Positions 23,601 to 34,107 of a stretch of 64,000 bases of DNA are shown here, one piece after another (the stretch's first letter is position 1; each line of letters opens with the position of its first letter). The DNA lies in assembly GCA_950295325.1 (NCBI GenBank), contig OX485806.1, positions 24,490,001 through 24,554,000 of the forward strand, given 5' to 3'. The position numbers and the translations under genes were made by a program. The notes beneath the pieces were generated by a model that was given only the letters and a program-made list of their open reading frames with translations, did no database searches and had not been told where the DNA came from. The DNA comes from Polytrichum commune. Lineage: Eukaryota > Streptophyta > Polytrichopsida > Polytrichales > Polytrichaceae.

Positions 23601-24960
23601 CTGTGGCGCTGACAATATCACCAGTGGTGCTGGTGCAGCTGTTTAGAGATTTTGCAATCCTGTAGAAGAGAGCATGAGACTTCAGTCAGTTGCCAGGCCT
23701 ACAACAATGTTTCACAGTATTGATACTCTCAAGGTTTCTTACTTTGCACCGATTCCTGCCTCCTTGGTAACATGTGTCTCTGGGTATTATGCCAAAATTG
23801 GCTTCTAGTACGATGGTCTCCAATGTGCACATAATATACTCGTTTCCCTTGAATTATCGAAGGTCATGCACTCTTCTTAAAATCCAGTTCTCTGGTGTTC
23901 CTAGTTTCACAACTACGAACATCCGTAGCATCGACTAATTTGCAATGTCTGTGTGTCACATTCCTCAAAACTAATGCCTAGGGTGTGACCTTTCTTTGAC
24001 AGCCTTAAACACTTGCAGCTGATCAGACTCAGCTCCAAAACAGAATCAGCTCATACCATCATCCAGTGTGTCGCCCAATTCCACAGGAATACTTAGACAG
24101 CAATCTCTCCAAGAATCCCATAGGCAATGCATTGACCTCAAAAATTCCCTCAACACCCTCATCTTCCCACATTGATGCTCTCATGAACGAACTCCGAAGC
24201 ACGTGCAACCCCTCGCCTCAAAGTCTACACAAAACCAGAGTGCAGATTCACAGTCTCCGAGACTTGCCAAAGACAACACTGCCCAGGATCACCATGTTCG
24301 TAGCATCGATTAATTTGCAACGTCCGTGTGTCACATCCTCAATACTAACGCCTACGGTCTGACCTTTCCTTTAACAAGACAACACTTTCAGCTGATCCCA
24401 TTGTACCACCTATACCTTACACTCATCCAGTGCGTCACCGAATTTTTTCACGAATACGTAGAGAGTAATGTCTCCAAGATTCCCATGGGCAGTGCATTGC
24501 ATTGAACTCCAACACTCCATCCAAACCCTATTGACACGAAACTCCGAGGTCTGCCACTCGGGGACGGTATTAAGGTCATAACAACAGCTCACAAAAGCGC
24601 AAACCCTAGCCTCAAATTCCTTCCACACAACAAAAGAAACAGAGTGCAGATCCACAATCTCCGAACCACTCCACCTTCATCTCTAACTCACCTGTCGCAG
24701 CATTCAGCCAGGCCCGCCACTTCGAGCTCCACGGCATCGAGAGCCTTCTGCGCAGACTCGGAGGCGCGCAGGAACTCCTCGTTGATGGACAACCCCCGCC
24801 TTTCGATGGTGGCCCTCAACCCCCGCCTTTCCGCTTGCGTGTTGTCCGAGTAGAAGGAAGAAAGCGTGGCCAGGCTCGCAAGTAGATCCGGCGAGTCGGT
24901 GCGCGTCTCCAAAACCTTCTTCAGCTTGCGCGCCAGCCCGGGCGCCAGCGTCGACGCCAT
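20676..24960 (-). CDS. COG6: Conserved oligomeric Golgi complex subunit 6
   Basis: Four exons: 24960-24692, 23659-23336, 22848-21950 and 21355-20676. All have GT/AG borders and fitting phases, giving a 723-residue protein. Plant COG6 is about 680-720 residues, so it looks full length. Hallmarks in order are RTDSPDLLASLATLSSFY near the N-terminus, LRTHHQRAGLELMDMMAVYQ in exon 2, [20 protein letters not shown] and IFEGVCRPFKLRVDQVLQSQ-like sequence in exon 3, and FEQIQVPQLRSESCGRVARA near the C-terminus. COG6 is part of the COG complex that tethers vesicles in retrograde transport within the Golgi; it is cytosolic and peripheral to the Golgi membrane, with no signal peptide expected or seen. 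The region between exon 3 and exon 4 products (Ser/Arg-rich, about residues 498-530) is the usual variable linker. Introns are 1,032, 487 and 594 bp. No frameshift or stop was found. Confidence 0.96.
23915..24680. repeat. Two-copy tandem duplication inside COG6 intron 1
   Basis: About 23,915-24,270 and 24,293-24,680 align along their length. Matching landmarks include GTAGCATCGA(C/T)TAATTTGCAA, GTGTGTCACAT, CAGCTGATC, CATCCAGTG(T/C)GTC, TCTCCAAGA and GAGTGCAGAT(T/C)CACA. The second copy ends about 11 bp before the splice donor of exon 1. The copies are clearly diverged, with several indels. Confidence 0.7.
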
Positions 24961-25862
24961 AGCTAAAGCCCCCTCGTCAAAGCCCCAAAAACTCTTCTTC
25001 TTCTTCTACTCAATTGGCTCCCCTGTTCCAACTCCTCCTCCGATCGCCCACCCTTACCATCACTCTCAAGCACAGAAGATGATTCGTGATGATTTTTCAT
25101 GCATTGTAGATCATTTTTAGCCTAAACTAAGTGAAGTTGCCTGCAAACGAAGACGTTCACCATCGCCATCGCCATTGTCGAGCCTCGTAGTATGTCTTGG
25201 TGTGCTCTGTTCTCTGCACGAGGTGAAGGGGCTCGGAGTCTGTCTGCCTGTTAACACTAATCATACGCGGGTATCAGTGATTGATCCGGGTATCTCCAAA
25301 TCTAGGCCGTCCGGGTATTAGGTTCATGATCCCGGATGGCAGCAGTATTGATAACCACCGGGTATCTTCACATATTATCATTGTTCAAGTGCTCAATCAA
25401 CTATTTTTGTTCGTGCTTACACTAATGTTGTGCGGGTTTCAATCCGGGTATCATCATGGGTATGCATCCGGGCACTGGATGTAAATCCCAGATGGTATCA
25501 GGGTTGATATTCATTAGGTGTCTGCACAGAAACCATTGTTCAGTTGCTCAATTGGTTCCTTTGTTCTTATTCACACTAATGTTGTGTAAGTATCTGGGTG
25601 AATCCGGGTATCAACTTGGGTAATGCGTCCGGCTACTAGATGTATGATCTGATTTGTATCAGTATTGATATCCACTTTTATATATGTAGATACATAAATC
25701 TCCATATATGTATGTGTGTGCGCGCGCTTGCGTGTTATTCACCATTTTCTTTTCATGTTCTCCAACTGCTACCGCTTAGACACATACGACGAAACTTGTG
25801 TCGCATTATCAAACTTACAATGAAGCATTGGCAAAAATGAAACTGAAAATCGTGTATTGTGT

Positions 25863-25897
<35 letters not shown>

Positions 25898-25997
25898 CCG
25901 TGAACATTTAATGAATCTAATCGGCAACGAAGGATCGGTGGTGGTGATGATGGCCGTTGCCCCACCATTCCCCACTATTTCAGAAAGGTGAGGAGAC
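24961..25997. repeat. COG6 upstream region: promoter side with diverged tandem repeats, copied elsewhere
   Basis: No coding sequence. From about 25,254 to 25,690 a unit of about 150-165 bp is present three times (starts near 25,254, 25,420 and 25,572), each beginning ACACTAAT and containing ATCCGGGTATC and GTATTGATA-like words. A (TG)n(TA)n microsatellite lies at about 25,862-25,898. Segments at 25,006-25,085, 25,118-25,200, 25,222-25,390 and 25,725-25,851 recur at 45.2-49.0 kb. The COG6 promoter must lie here, but I cannot point to a convincing TATA box. Confidence 0.6.
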
Positions 25998-26606
25998 TCA
26001 GGGCCGTACCATACTAGCGGCAGGCAGCTGAGCCTGCCGCCCCTGATTGGCTGAGCCTAGGGGGGGTCTACCACACCATCGGCCGGCACAAAGCCGGCAA
26101 TCCTCGTTGGCGTCCTCCAACGGCACCGAGAAACTACCAGGGGTTACCCGTTGGTAGTTCTCCGTTGCCGTGCCACATCACCGCAGGGGCCCACCATGGT
26201 CGACTCCGACGCCGGGAAGATGCTCCCCTCCCTCGCCACCAGCACTCTGCCATCGCCATCGCGATCCTCCTCCCACTGCTCCTCACAGCGCTCCTCCCAG
26301 CCCACCCTGAGCGGCACTAAGCGCGGAGCCCCGCACCCCGCCTTCGCCATCCTTGGCTCACAGCAGGGACCCTTTTCACATCAATTTCATTTTCTGTGCA
26401 GACCTGCACACCCATAGCCTCCAGCGATTTGGAGCACTGCCTCTTCCCAAACCTGGCGTCGCAGAACAGCGGCACACACTGTGATAATTTTTGAGTTTTT
26501 TCCTTTTTTTTTGTTTTGTCCTGAGGGTGTTATTTTGCAGCCACACCCCCCTACCTGTTTCCGAATTTCCTCAATTGTGTTGTGGTTTTTTTTCCCACTG
26601 CAGTGG

Positions 26607-28237
26607 ATGGACTCCCAGGGGACAATGCGGGACACCATAGGTCCCGCAACAATTGGCGCGACATGCTCCACTCCACCGCCGGTGCCCCCCGAATTTTGTT
26701 CACAACTGCCCGTCATGACCCCTCCTCCATTTTCCCAAGGATTTCCAGGTGCACCGAATCAAATGCCGTTCATGTTTCCGCATTCCTTCATGCCACACGT
26801 TCATGGAATGGGATTCCCCCCTCCTATGCAAGGCAGTCCTAGCGCCACCATTGACCTCGCGGAGGGGTCACAGAAACGTAGCCCACATGAATGTTTGACC
26901 GATAAGTCAAAGCCACCCAAGAGACGGAGGGTTGCGAAGAAAAAAATCGAAGTGGTCGAATTGGATGATACGAAGGAGGAGGCTGAGCTCTTGAAGCATG
27001 CTGGCCCATGGAAAGACCACTGGGTCATTCAACTAATCGCCGTCCGGGGTGAAATGCAGAACACTTTCAGTGCTCCGCCAAAGCAAGGTATTGTTCTCCA
27101 CCAATGTTTTCTTTTTAAAAAAAATTCTAAGCACATATAACGGATATGATACGTATGTGGCTGGCATTGCTTTTTTCTTTTGTGCAAACATATTGTGCCA
27201 ACTTCTGCCGAATTTTTGTTTTTTTTCCAAAATTCAACGCATTTTGCCCACTTTCGAGGCTGCTGGAATCTGCAGCCTCATCTGCAGAGTTCGGTTTTCT
27301 TTCTGCCAGCCAATTCTTTTTGGCTGCCACATTTTCGGCCACTGCCCTGCACTCTGTGCAGGCTGCAGAATTTCCAGCAGGTTGTGCTTCGGAATGCACA
27401 GCAGATAGCTGTGAGGGCCGACTGCAAGGTTTTTTTTTCAATTTTTTCTGCTTGCTATTGTTGCCCACATTTCGGTCTCTTGGGGTGGGTTCTGCAGAGA
27501 AGTCTGATGGAAACACTGCACTGCACCTGTATCGGTTTTTTTTTTTTTTTTGGCCCCTCTGTGGTATTCTGCCCCTGGACCTCGCGGTCTATAGTCTGCA
27601 GACTGCAGATAACAGAAAATTTTCTGCAGCAACATAGCAGTTCCAGCAACACAGACAAGGAAGTACTTGCGATTTTCTTTTTTCTTTTTTTCTTTTGGCT
27701 AGTGGCTGGGATTGTGATTGTCATTGACTGTATGGTTTGTGTGCACGTGCAGGTGTCGACAATTGGTCGCGTTTGCATACGAAGCTCGTTTCGTTGTGCC
27801 CGGATTTCACGAAGGATAGCGAGGCCTGTCTGAAGAAATGGGCATCCATCTACAACGACTACAAGGAGGATAAGGCAATGAACGCGAAGTCGGGGTCACA
27901 GCGATCGGAGAAGTGCCGTTGGTTTTCGCTTGTGGATGAATTTATGTTTGACAGGGCTAACGTGGTTTCGCATGCACATTCAAGCGTCGTGAACCCGGAT
28001 GGGCCCAAGTGCGCGGCCATTTCCGACACAAACACATGCGATCAACGAAGCGGGGAGAGCACATCCAAATCCCCCGAGCCTAAGCGTAAGGAAGAAATTT
28101 TCTTAGAGCGTTGTCTTGCTGAGATAAAAGAGAGTGGTAAGAGCCTCATGGAAGGAATGAAATCGAGCGAAGACATGAAAATGGCATTATTTTTAAGTAT
28201 GCAGCAAACAATGGCCAAGCTAGTTGAGAAGCTATAG
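26607..28237 (+). CDS. Harbinger accessory protein, Myb/SANT (trihelix)-like
   Basis: Two coding exons, 26607-27087 and 27753-28237, join in phase 1 (donor AAG|GTATTG, acceptor GTGCAG|GTGTCG), giving 321 residues without a stop. The N-terminal third is rich in Pro, Phe and Met (QMPFMFPHSFMPHVHGMGF). It is followed by a basic stretch (KPPKRRRVAKKK, a likely nuclear signal) and then a tryptophan-spaced three-helix domain (WKDHWVIQLI ... DNWSRLHTKL ... CLKKWASIYNDYK) as in the Myb/SANT-like proteins of PIF/Harbinger elements. A coiled-coil-like C-terminus follows (EEIFLERCLAEIKESGKSL). In studied elements this protein binds the transposon ends and brings the transposase into the nucleus. Unlike the transposase next door, it appears intact. 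A 5' exon may precede it: a CAG acceptor ends at 26,603 just before the ATG. Confidence 0.82.
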
Positions 28238-28249
28238 GTAGTTGCTCTA

Positions 28250-28688
28250 TCAATCATCATGTACTGGAAAAGTTTCTGCAATACAAGCCTTGGTTTTGGC
28301 CATCCAGAGGCTCTTCGCTATTCCATTCCGTCTTGCAGAAAGTTCTTTGGATGTTTTTCCTCCCGTGCCCATAGCAATTTGAAACTCTTTTCCACATTCT
28401 TGCTTCATGTATTCCAAGGTCTCTCTGTAGTTGTCATCGATGCCCGCCAAGCTGGTAAGTGCGTGGTTTGCGACGGCTAACCTCTCCTGTGTGGATGTGC
28501 CTACTTGCTTGCCGATTGATAATCCGTTGTGCACTTCCTCCGTCGCTTCCTGCATCCACTCTGATTTCCATAAACTGTCCCCGAATATGATGCATATGTT
28601 ATGCAACACCAAGCATGTGCTCACAAGGTCCGGCACATTTTTCAAATGCACATCGACTCTCTTGAGCAAGATGCGCCACCTACCCTTT
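28250..28688 (-). pseudogene. Harbinger transposase, C-terminal part
   Basis: Read on the minus strand from 28,688, the sequence after the CACTA insertion gives GRWRILLKRVDVHLKNVPD, then VSTCLVLHNICIIFGDSLW. This is the conserved block after the catalytic Glu in the DDE_Tnp_4 family; the stop is at 28,250. It directly continues the frame interrupted at 43,636. About 145 residues; the tail beyond HNICIIFGD is variable in the family and has no known motif. Confidence 0.88.
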
Positions 28689-28830
28689 CACTACTAGAGA
28701 ATTTGTGACCGGGCCAACAGTTCCATAGCAGAAAATTGTTGAGCGTTTCAGTCATTTAGGTCGCGTTGAGGCGGTCGGCCTTCAACAGAAATTTGTTGTT
28801 AGCATTCTGTTGAATAGGTCTGTTTGGTTG
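28689..28830 (+). repeat. CACTA left terminal and subterminal repeats
   Basis: The terminal inverted repeat is at 28,689 onward, then sub-repeats AACAGTTCCATAGCAGAAAA, TCAACAGAAATTTGTTG and TTCTGTTGAA. In studied CACTA elements such short subterminal repeats are where the TNPA-type protein binds; that role here is inferred. Confidence 0.75.
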
Positions 28831-29945
28831 TTGATGTCATCCTGCGTGGCAGTCCACGTCCTTCTTTATCACTGCTCCAAACATCTGAGTTGGCAGTTCT
28901 TGCCACGTGTGCGGATTTTGTTCTTACGCACTAGTGGTGTGAAAACTTCAAGTTTATGCCTATCACTGACTTACTTTGCGATTTTAGCGGTGACTGTATC
29001 AAATTAGAATTGGTAATTCTCGTTATTAACATTTCCGTTCTCTGTTATTATTTATGTATTTACCTCAGTTGCGTGAATGTGGTCTCGTAATTTAGGGTTT
29101 AATAACATATTGTCAAATTAAAGTTGGACGTGTGGCATTACCTCATTGGCTACTTACTTTTAATGCCTGAGTTGTCATGATCTGATTTGCCAGAATCAGT
29201 ATGCCCCTATTGTGCGGTTCTAAATTTGGCTTTTCTACGGTTGGACAAAATATGAAATTCCCATCCAGTGAATCAATATAATAGGGTTTTGGGATATTCA
29301 GATGCACCCAATGGTTTCATTGAAAGTGCCACAATCTATCCTCCTTATCATATCACATTACATAACATCCATGATTGATACTAACTACCGTAGGAGTCAC
29401 ATGGTGACCAACCTCTGCTACACATGAGTATCATAAACAACACTAACCATTCTCACATTATAAACGTGCATATTAATAATATGCAGATATTATAGTAAAC
29501 ATCTAGACTGCCATCACACCATACATTCAGTGTGGTCCATTGTCATCACAATAGCCTTCCTAATTTCTGTCATCTCATATGGAGAACTACTGCTCACTTT
29601 GATATACCCAAATCACAACTCCGACCGCACCATATTACTTACTGCAACGATTCTATCATTTTGTCTATAACCCAGATCCAAATTCTAACATGACAACTAA
29701 TAGCACGCTCTGCATACCAGCAACAATGGTATTTTAACATACACAACACCTACTACCCATCACTCGGCATCCTAACTTCACACAACATATCATGGATTTC
29801 GGACACGATCCAAAATTATTTCGCATTATTCAGCGCCATTCTCCCAATTCGTCGCCACTCTCGCACAGTATTGGTCTCTGCTGCATCCCCCCGCCCTCGT
29901 GTTCTTGTCTGTAATGTAGAGCACTGTATATTAGAGTTCCAAGCC
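28831..29945. other. CACTA left non-coding region
   Basis: About 1.1 kb between the subterminal repeats and the end of the TNPA-like gene. I see no coding sequence; it presumably holds 3' untranslated sequence of that gene. Confidence 0.5.
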
Positions 29946-32900
29946 TCATATTTCAAATTGCAGGACATTGCATATCATATTTCCTTCGCATTCATCAAAA
30001 TAATTTAGAAAAGCTACTTCCTGTGACAACACTCGAAATTCATACCTTCGTGCCACTTGTCTCATGCTTCCTTTTTGGCTATGCTGTCTGTGACTAACAG
30101 TGTGAGATGATGATGCAATTCCTTGGGCTGCCTTCAGTTCCGCAAGCTCTGCTTGCAACTTCTTAATGTACTTGTCCATGGAATTATCTTCTGACCCCTC
30201 ACCATCGGACCTCTCATTATAACTTCCTGTCCCAGGTGCGGCGGTCTCCTTCCCCTTCCTGGTAGATCGTGAATACCTTCCCGTGTCCTACACAACGATC
30301 AAGCTTATACATCATGTTAAATTGTAATTTCGTACTATGCTCTCTGTGAAAATAATGTGTACTCCGTACTTCAAGTGTCCTCCACATCAGTGTATAAATG
30401 TGGCATTTATGCCTCATTTCTCAATAGTATGAATTTCCTTAAATACTATCATGTTAGATGTATCCTCCACCTTGCCAAAACTCTATAATATTCATAAACC
30501 TCATTCACCTGTATTCCATCCTTTAATACGGCAACTATCTGTAATATAATATCTCATAATTTACAAAACCTGATTCTCTCATCAAACTATCCTGATACAT
30601 CTCATAAGTTTTGAGCGCCACATTCATTCTACACAATTTGGACCTACACTTGTAGAGAATACCGAAACATCAATTCTACATGAACGTTGAAATACAGACT
30701 AATCAAGATAAAATAATATATATGGTGTACCTACGGTTACATTATAACCTGAGGGGTGCTTGTTAAGGGTGAAATTCGTTCAACGCCATCACCGTTGCAA
30801 AGTGGTGAAGAAGATTTATCCACCGATGAATTGCGCTCGTCGCCCTCCGATTCATCTTCTCCAGCTATGTCCTCCCACATCGGAGTTAATGTCTTCTTCT
30901 TATTTTTTGCTACAGTACAGCCTTTTGGACGGTGCACTTCTGCATAAACTTCGTCAAGGTCTGGTGACCTCCCCAACACCTCCCGTAAATTCTCTCTCAC
31001 TCCATTCACTCCTCTATTTCCTGTCCGATTAATTGTTTTCCTGCTAGCATTCGCATGCTTACCCTGTTCAGATTTTTCCTTCCACTGCTCGCTAGATTCA
31101 TAGTTCACAAGTCTCGCCCACACTTGTGAGTCAATGTGTTTAGGCTGATTCTCACCACGCTTTATCACCTTCATAAGCTCGCCTCTTCTCCTCCCTACAG
31201 CTCTCCCCATCAGTCCTCTCAAATATTCTTCATTCAACTCCCCAGAATATTCAAAGCACTGGCTCAATCTTTCCTTGAATATAATGACATCCTCGTAAGT
31301 CTGTTTTCTAATATGGGTGCACGACGGATCGAGGCCGATTGAAAGCTTGTTGATCTCGTTCATCAATGCAGGTCTACCCGCGCCGTATGGAACTCCCTCT
31401 CTATCTACTGTAACATAGAATGGTTTTTTTCCAGCCCTCTCTCGTCTGGTAGCATCTGCTTCGCGCGTGGCCTATTTGTATCTACGTTGTTTTCTATCAG
31501 ATGCCGGTGACACTGCTGCCAACTTCTCCCGTTTCACTTCTGAGATCTGCGGCCGTTCCCTTCTTATGTGGTCGTCAAATTTTCGATATGCCTGGTCCGT
31601 TGATCTCGGAGGTGATGTGAATGGGCTAGATCTGCGGCGTCTCTGCTGTCGTCCCAGACTGTGATCGCCATGCCTGCCCCTCGACGAGGAGGAATCCGTG
31701 TACGATGGTGACACGCTATGTTTCCTACCATGCTGTCTGTACTTGGATGATTGTCCTCTATACTCGCAACTATCTGCAATTGCATACCATGCACCACATC
31801 AATTACTGCTCAGACCTGCCTCTAACTTCAAAACAATGTCAAAGAATTTATGGGAATTTCATTTCGTAATAGAGATTCTACACAATGAAAAATACTGCTC
31901 AACCTTCTCACCATAGTTCGGCGACAGAATACGCTTATGGCCATCCGGTGTATGCCACGCCCTCTGTTGCGAAAGGTTTATTCTTGTATATGCCGGGCTC
32001 CCCGATCTGCCACGTTGCGGGCTTCTAGCCGTATAATATCGCATCTGCTTCCAATTCTCATGTGGAGGACTACGATAGCTCCTTTCCATGTGGTCACGCT
32101 GTCGTAAATAACGTTCATAAGTGGGTGATGCTTCCACTTCTCTGGCTTTTCCCCTAGCTCTCTGGAAATTCAAATGTCACCCACATTGGTTGTTATAATC
32201 AACTCCCACAAGTGGTAATTACGTTCAGAGTGTTCACATCACCGTGTGCCGAGGTCATGCTCCCACATTCGCAGATGACATGCCCATACCAAGCAAATCT
32301 TTCAGGTTCCTATACAGTCTATACTCCACACTACCATACCTGACTACACACCTGGGTTCTGAAGTATTCATCACATGAACCCTGTACAACAAAAATGAAC
32401 CGCACCTATAACCTTCCACATTACGGATGGAAAAAATCATTACTTTATGGTACCTGATCAAGTGTGGATGGACTTCGTGATACTCGTCTTTGCTTGTGAG
32501 GCACGTGCTCTGGGTCAGAGTTATTGTCGCTGAGCTGCACGTATATTTGTTTCTCTTTCTCTTTCCGCTTTGGTCGATCTTCATTACGTATCTCAGAATC
32601 CAATGCTTCTCTTGCAGGAGGATTGAATGCATTCACTGCATCTACTCCAAGTGAATGGGCGTTTGTGACATCAGTAGCACTTGGTTTCCCACGTTCCGCC
32701 GTTGGAATGGGAATGTCGCCACCTGATATAGCAGATTTAATCATTTTTTGTCAAGACTTACACATTTAACCTTTGCTATGTTACATTCTAAAAATCATAG
32801 AATTAATTGCATATAAACAGAATAAACGATATAACACAGAATAAACAGAAGTATAAACGAGTGTCATGACTCAACGTTCATCAGGATTATCAGCTACAAT

Positions 32901-34107
32901 TTTCAGAATTCATTACATTTATATTTAGCAACCTAGTGTTTGAAAATGCAGTAGCTCCTCTCTTACCTCCTGATAGTGCAATCTTTTCGACTGCAGATGG
33001 ACTGCCTGAACCAATCTCGTTGTCCGCTGCTACCAAAACATCTTCTGTGTTTTGCTCACTAGATTCTGTGTCAGCACTCGTTTTGCAGCTCCGTCGCTTT
33101 GCCGGATATATAATAGTCTTTACAACACGCCCACAGGCTGCGGCATCCTCTATTCTTTTCCGCCTGAGCTCTGTTGGATCAGCTACTGGGTTTTTCGTTC
33201 GGCCTAGTAAGACATCTGCGGGTCCCGTGTGACCAACTTTTATATTCTTTTTTCCCTTTGCAACAACGTTTTCCTTTTTTTTACCCTTTCCGCGCCCCTT
33301 TCCTATGTTCATGCCCTGCCCCTCCGTTTCGGCTTCCAATGCCTGTTGCGCAGGCATTGGACTGGACGTTGGCTTTGTTCGTTTTGGCTCAGTTAGTGCT
33401 TTAGATTTTTTCCCAAACCAGGGTTCAAGAAGGTCAGTATCCTTGAGACCCTTCACCATCTCGGATTCTCCAACCTGTGCATTGAAATTCTCCCATATGT
33501 AACATACGTGCAATTTGAAATATATGTCCGACCTTCTTTCCTTCAGAACTAAACAAAACGCCCAACTTCTACGTATTTATAAGAAATGTTGGACTCCAAT
33601 TCTTCACTGTCCTTCTACCACATCTGTCCACATCATACATCATCACATTGCTACGTCGTTCGTTTTCAGGTTAACAAGTTCTAAGACTGTAACAATTCCT
33701 CGAATTGTTACTCAATTGATTTGTGCAACTTTATCTACTACTGCAAAGTGAAAGGAGGTCAATACTATACCTGATTTGCAATCAGGTTCTCCAAGTCCGC
33801 AGTTGCCTCGTCCACCGAAGCGTACTCCGCCAATTCCTCTGCGTCCCAGTTCTTAGTGCATGTACAACTTACACTATATGATGTACAAGAAGTGTTATTT
33901 TCGTCGCTTTGAAGCTCAGCGGTACTGGGAACAAATTCGGAGTTTGTCTCATGTAATGTCTCTTCGCTAGTCGATGATGCTGGCTCGGTTTCCGCGGGCT
34001 CTTGGGCAGAAACCCGGTCTTCCTCCGCTTCATTCCCGTTGCACCGTCTGGTTTTTCGCCTGAACCTCGACACCACCCTTACGTGATTCTCCACAGCGTC
34101 AGACGCC
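29946..34107 (-). pseudogene. TNPA-like CACTA protein (plant transposase Ptta/En/Spm type) with RS-rich region
   Basis: Pieces in splice-compatible order on the minus strand: about 34,107-33,771, 33,475-32,967, 32,726-32,454, 32,170-31,910, 31,775-30,745 and 30,285-29,946. The N-terminal part is acidic/polar. The middle is Arg/Ser-rich (SYRSPPHENWKQMRYYTARS, RRRRSSPFTSPPRSTDQ). The 31.47-30.74 kb part has the Transposase_24-like pattern: KHIDSQVWARLVNYESSEQW, then NRTGNRGVNGVREN and LGRSPDLDEVYAEVHRPKG. The last exon has a coiled coil (MDKYIKKLQAELAELKAA). TNPA-type proteins bind subterminal repeats and bring the ends together. An in-frame TAG at 31,472-31,474 separates the RS-rich part from the transposase-associated domain in one continuous frame, so this copy is broken. 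No start codon is evident in the first exon, and the exon limits are approximate. Confidence 0.7.

Noticed and set aside
25862-25898. TG/TA dinucleotide repeat
   Set aside because: A simple microsatellite; recorded in the upstream region entry, no further interest.
26151-26417. 88-codon open frame near the left end of the Harbinger element
   Set aside because: Ser/Pro-rich, with overlapping open frames on both strands in GC-rich DNA; no splice link to the Myb-like gene could be established.
27127-27833. Several open frames on both strands in 27.1-27.8 kb
   Set aside because: They lie in the intron of the Myb-like gene and are caused by T/C-rich and CTGCAG-rich sequence; none has family features.
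30756-33502. Plus-strand open frames opposite the TNPA-like exons
   Set aside because: They are antisense shadows of the Ser/Arg-rich minus-strand exons and have no independent motif.
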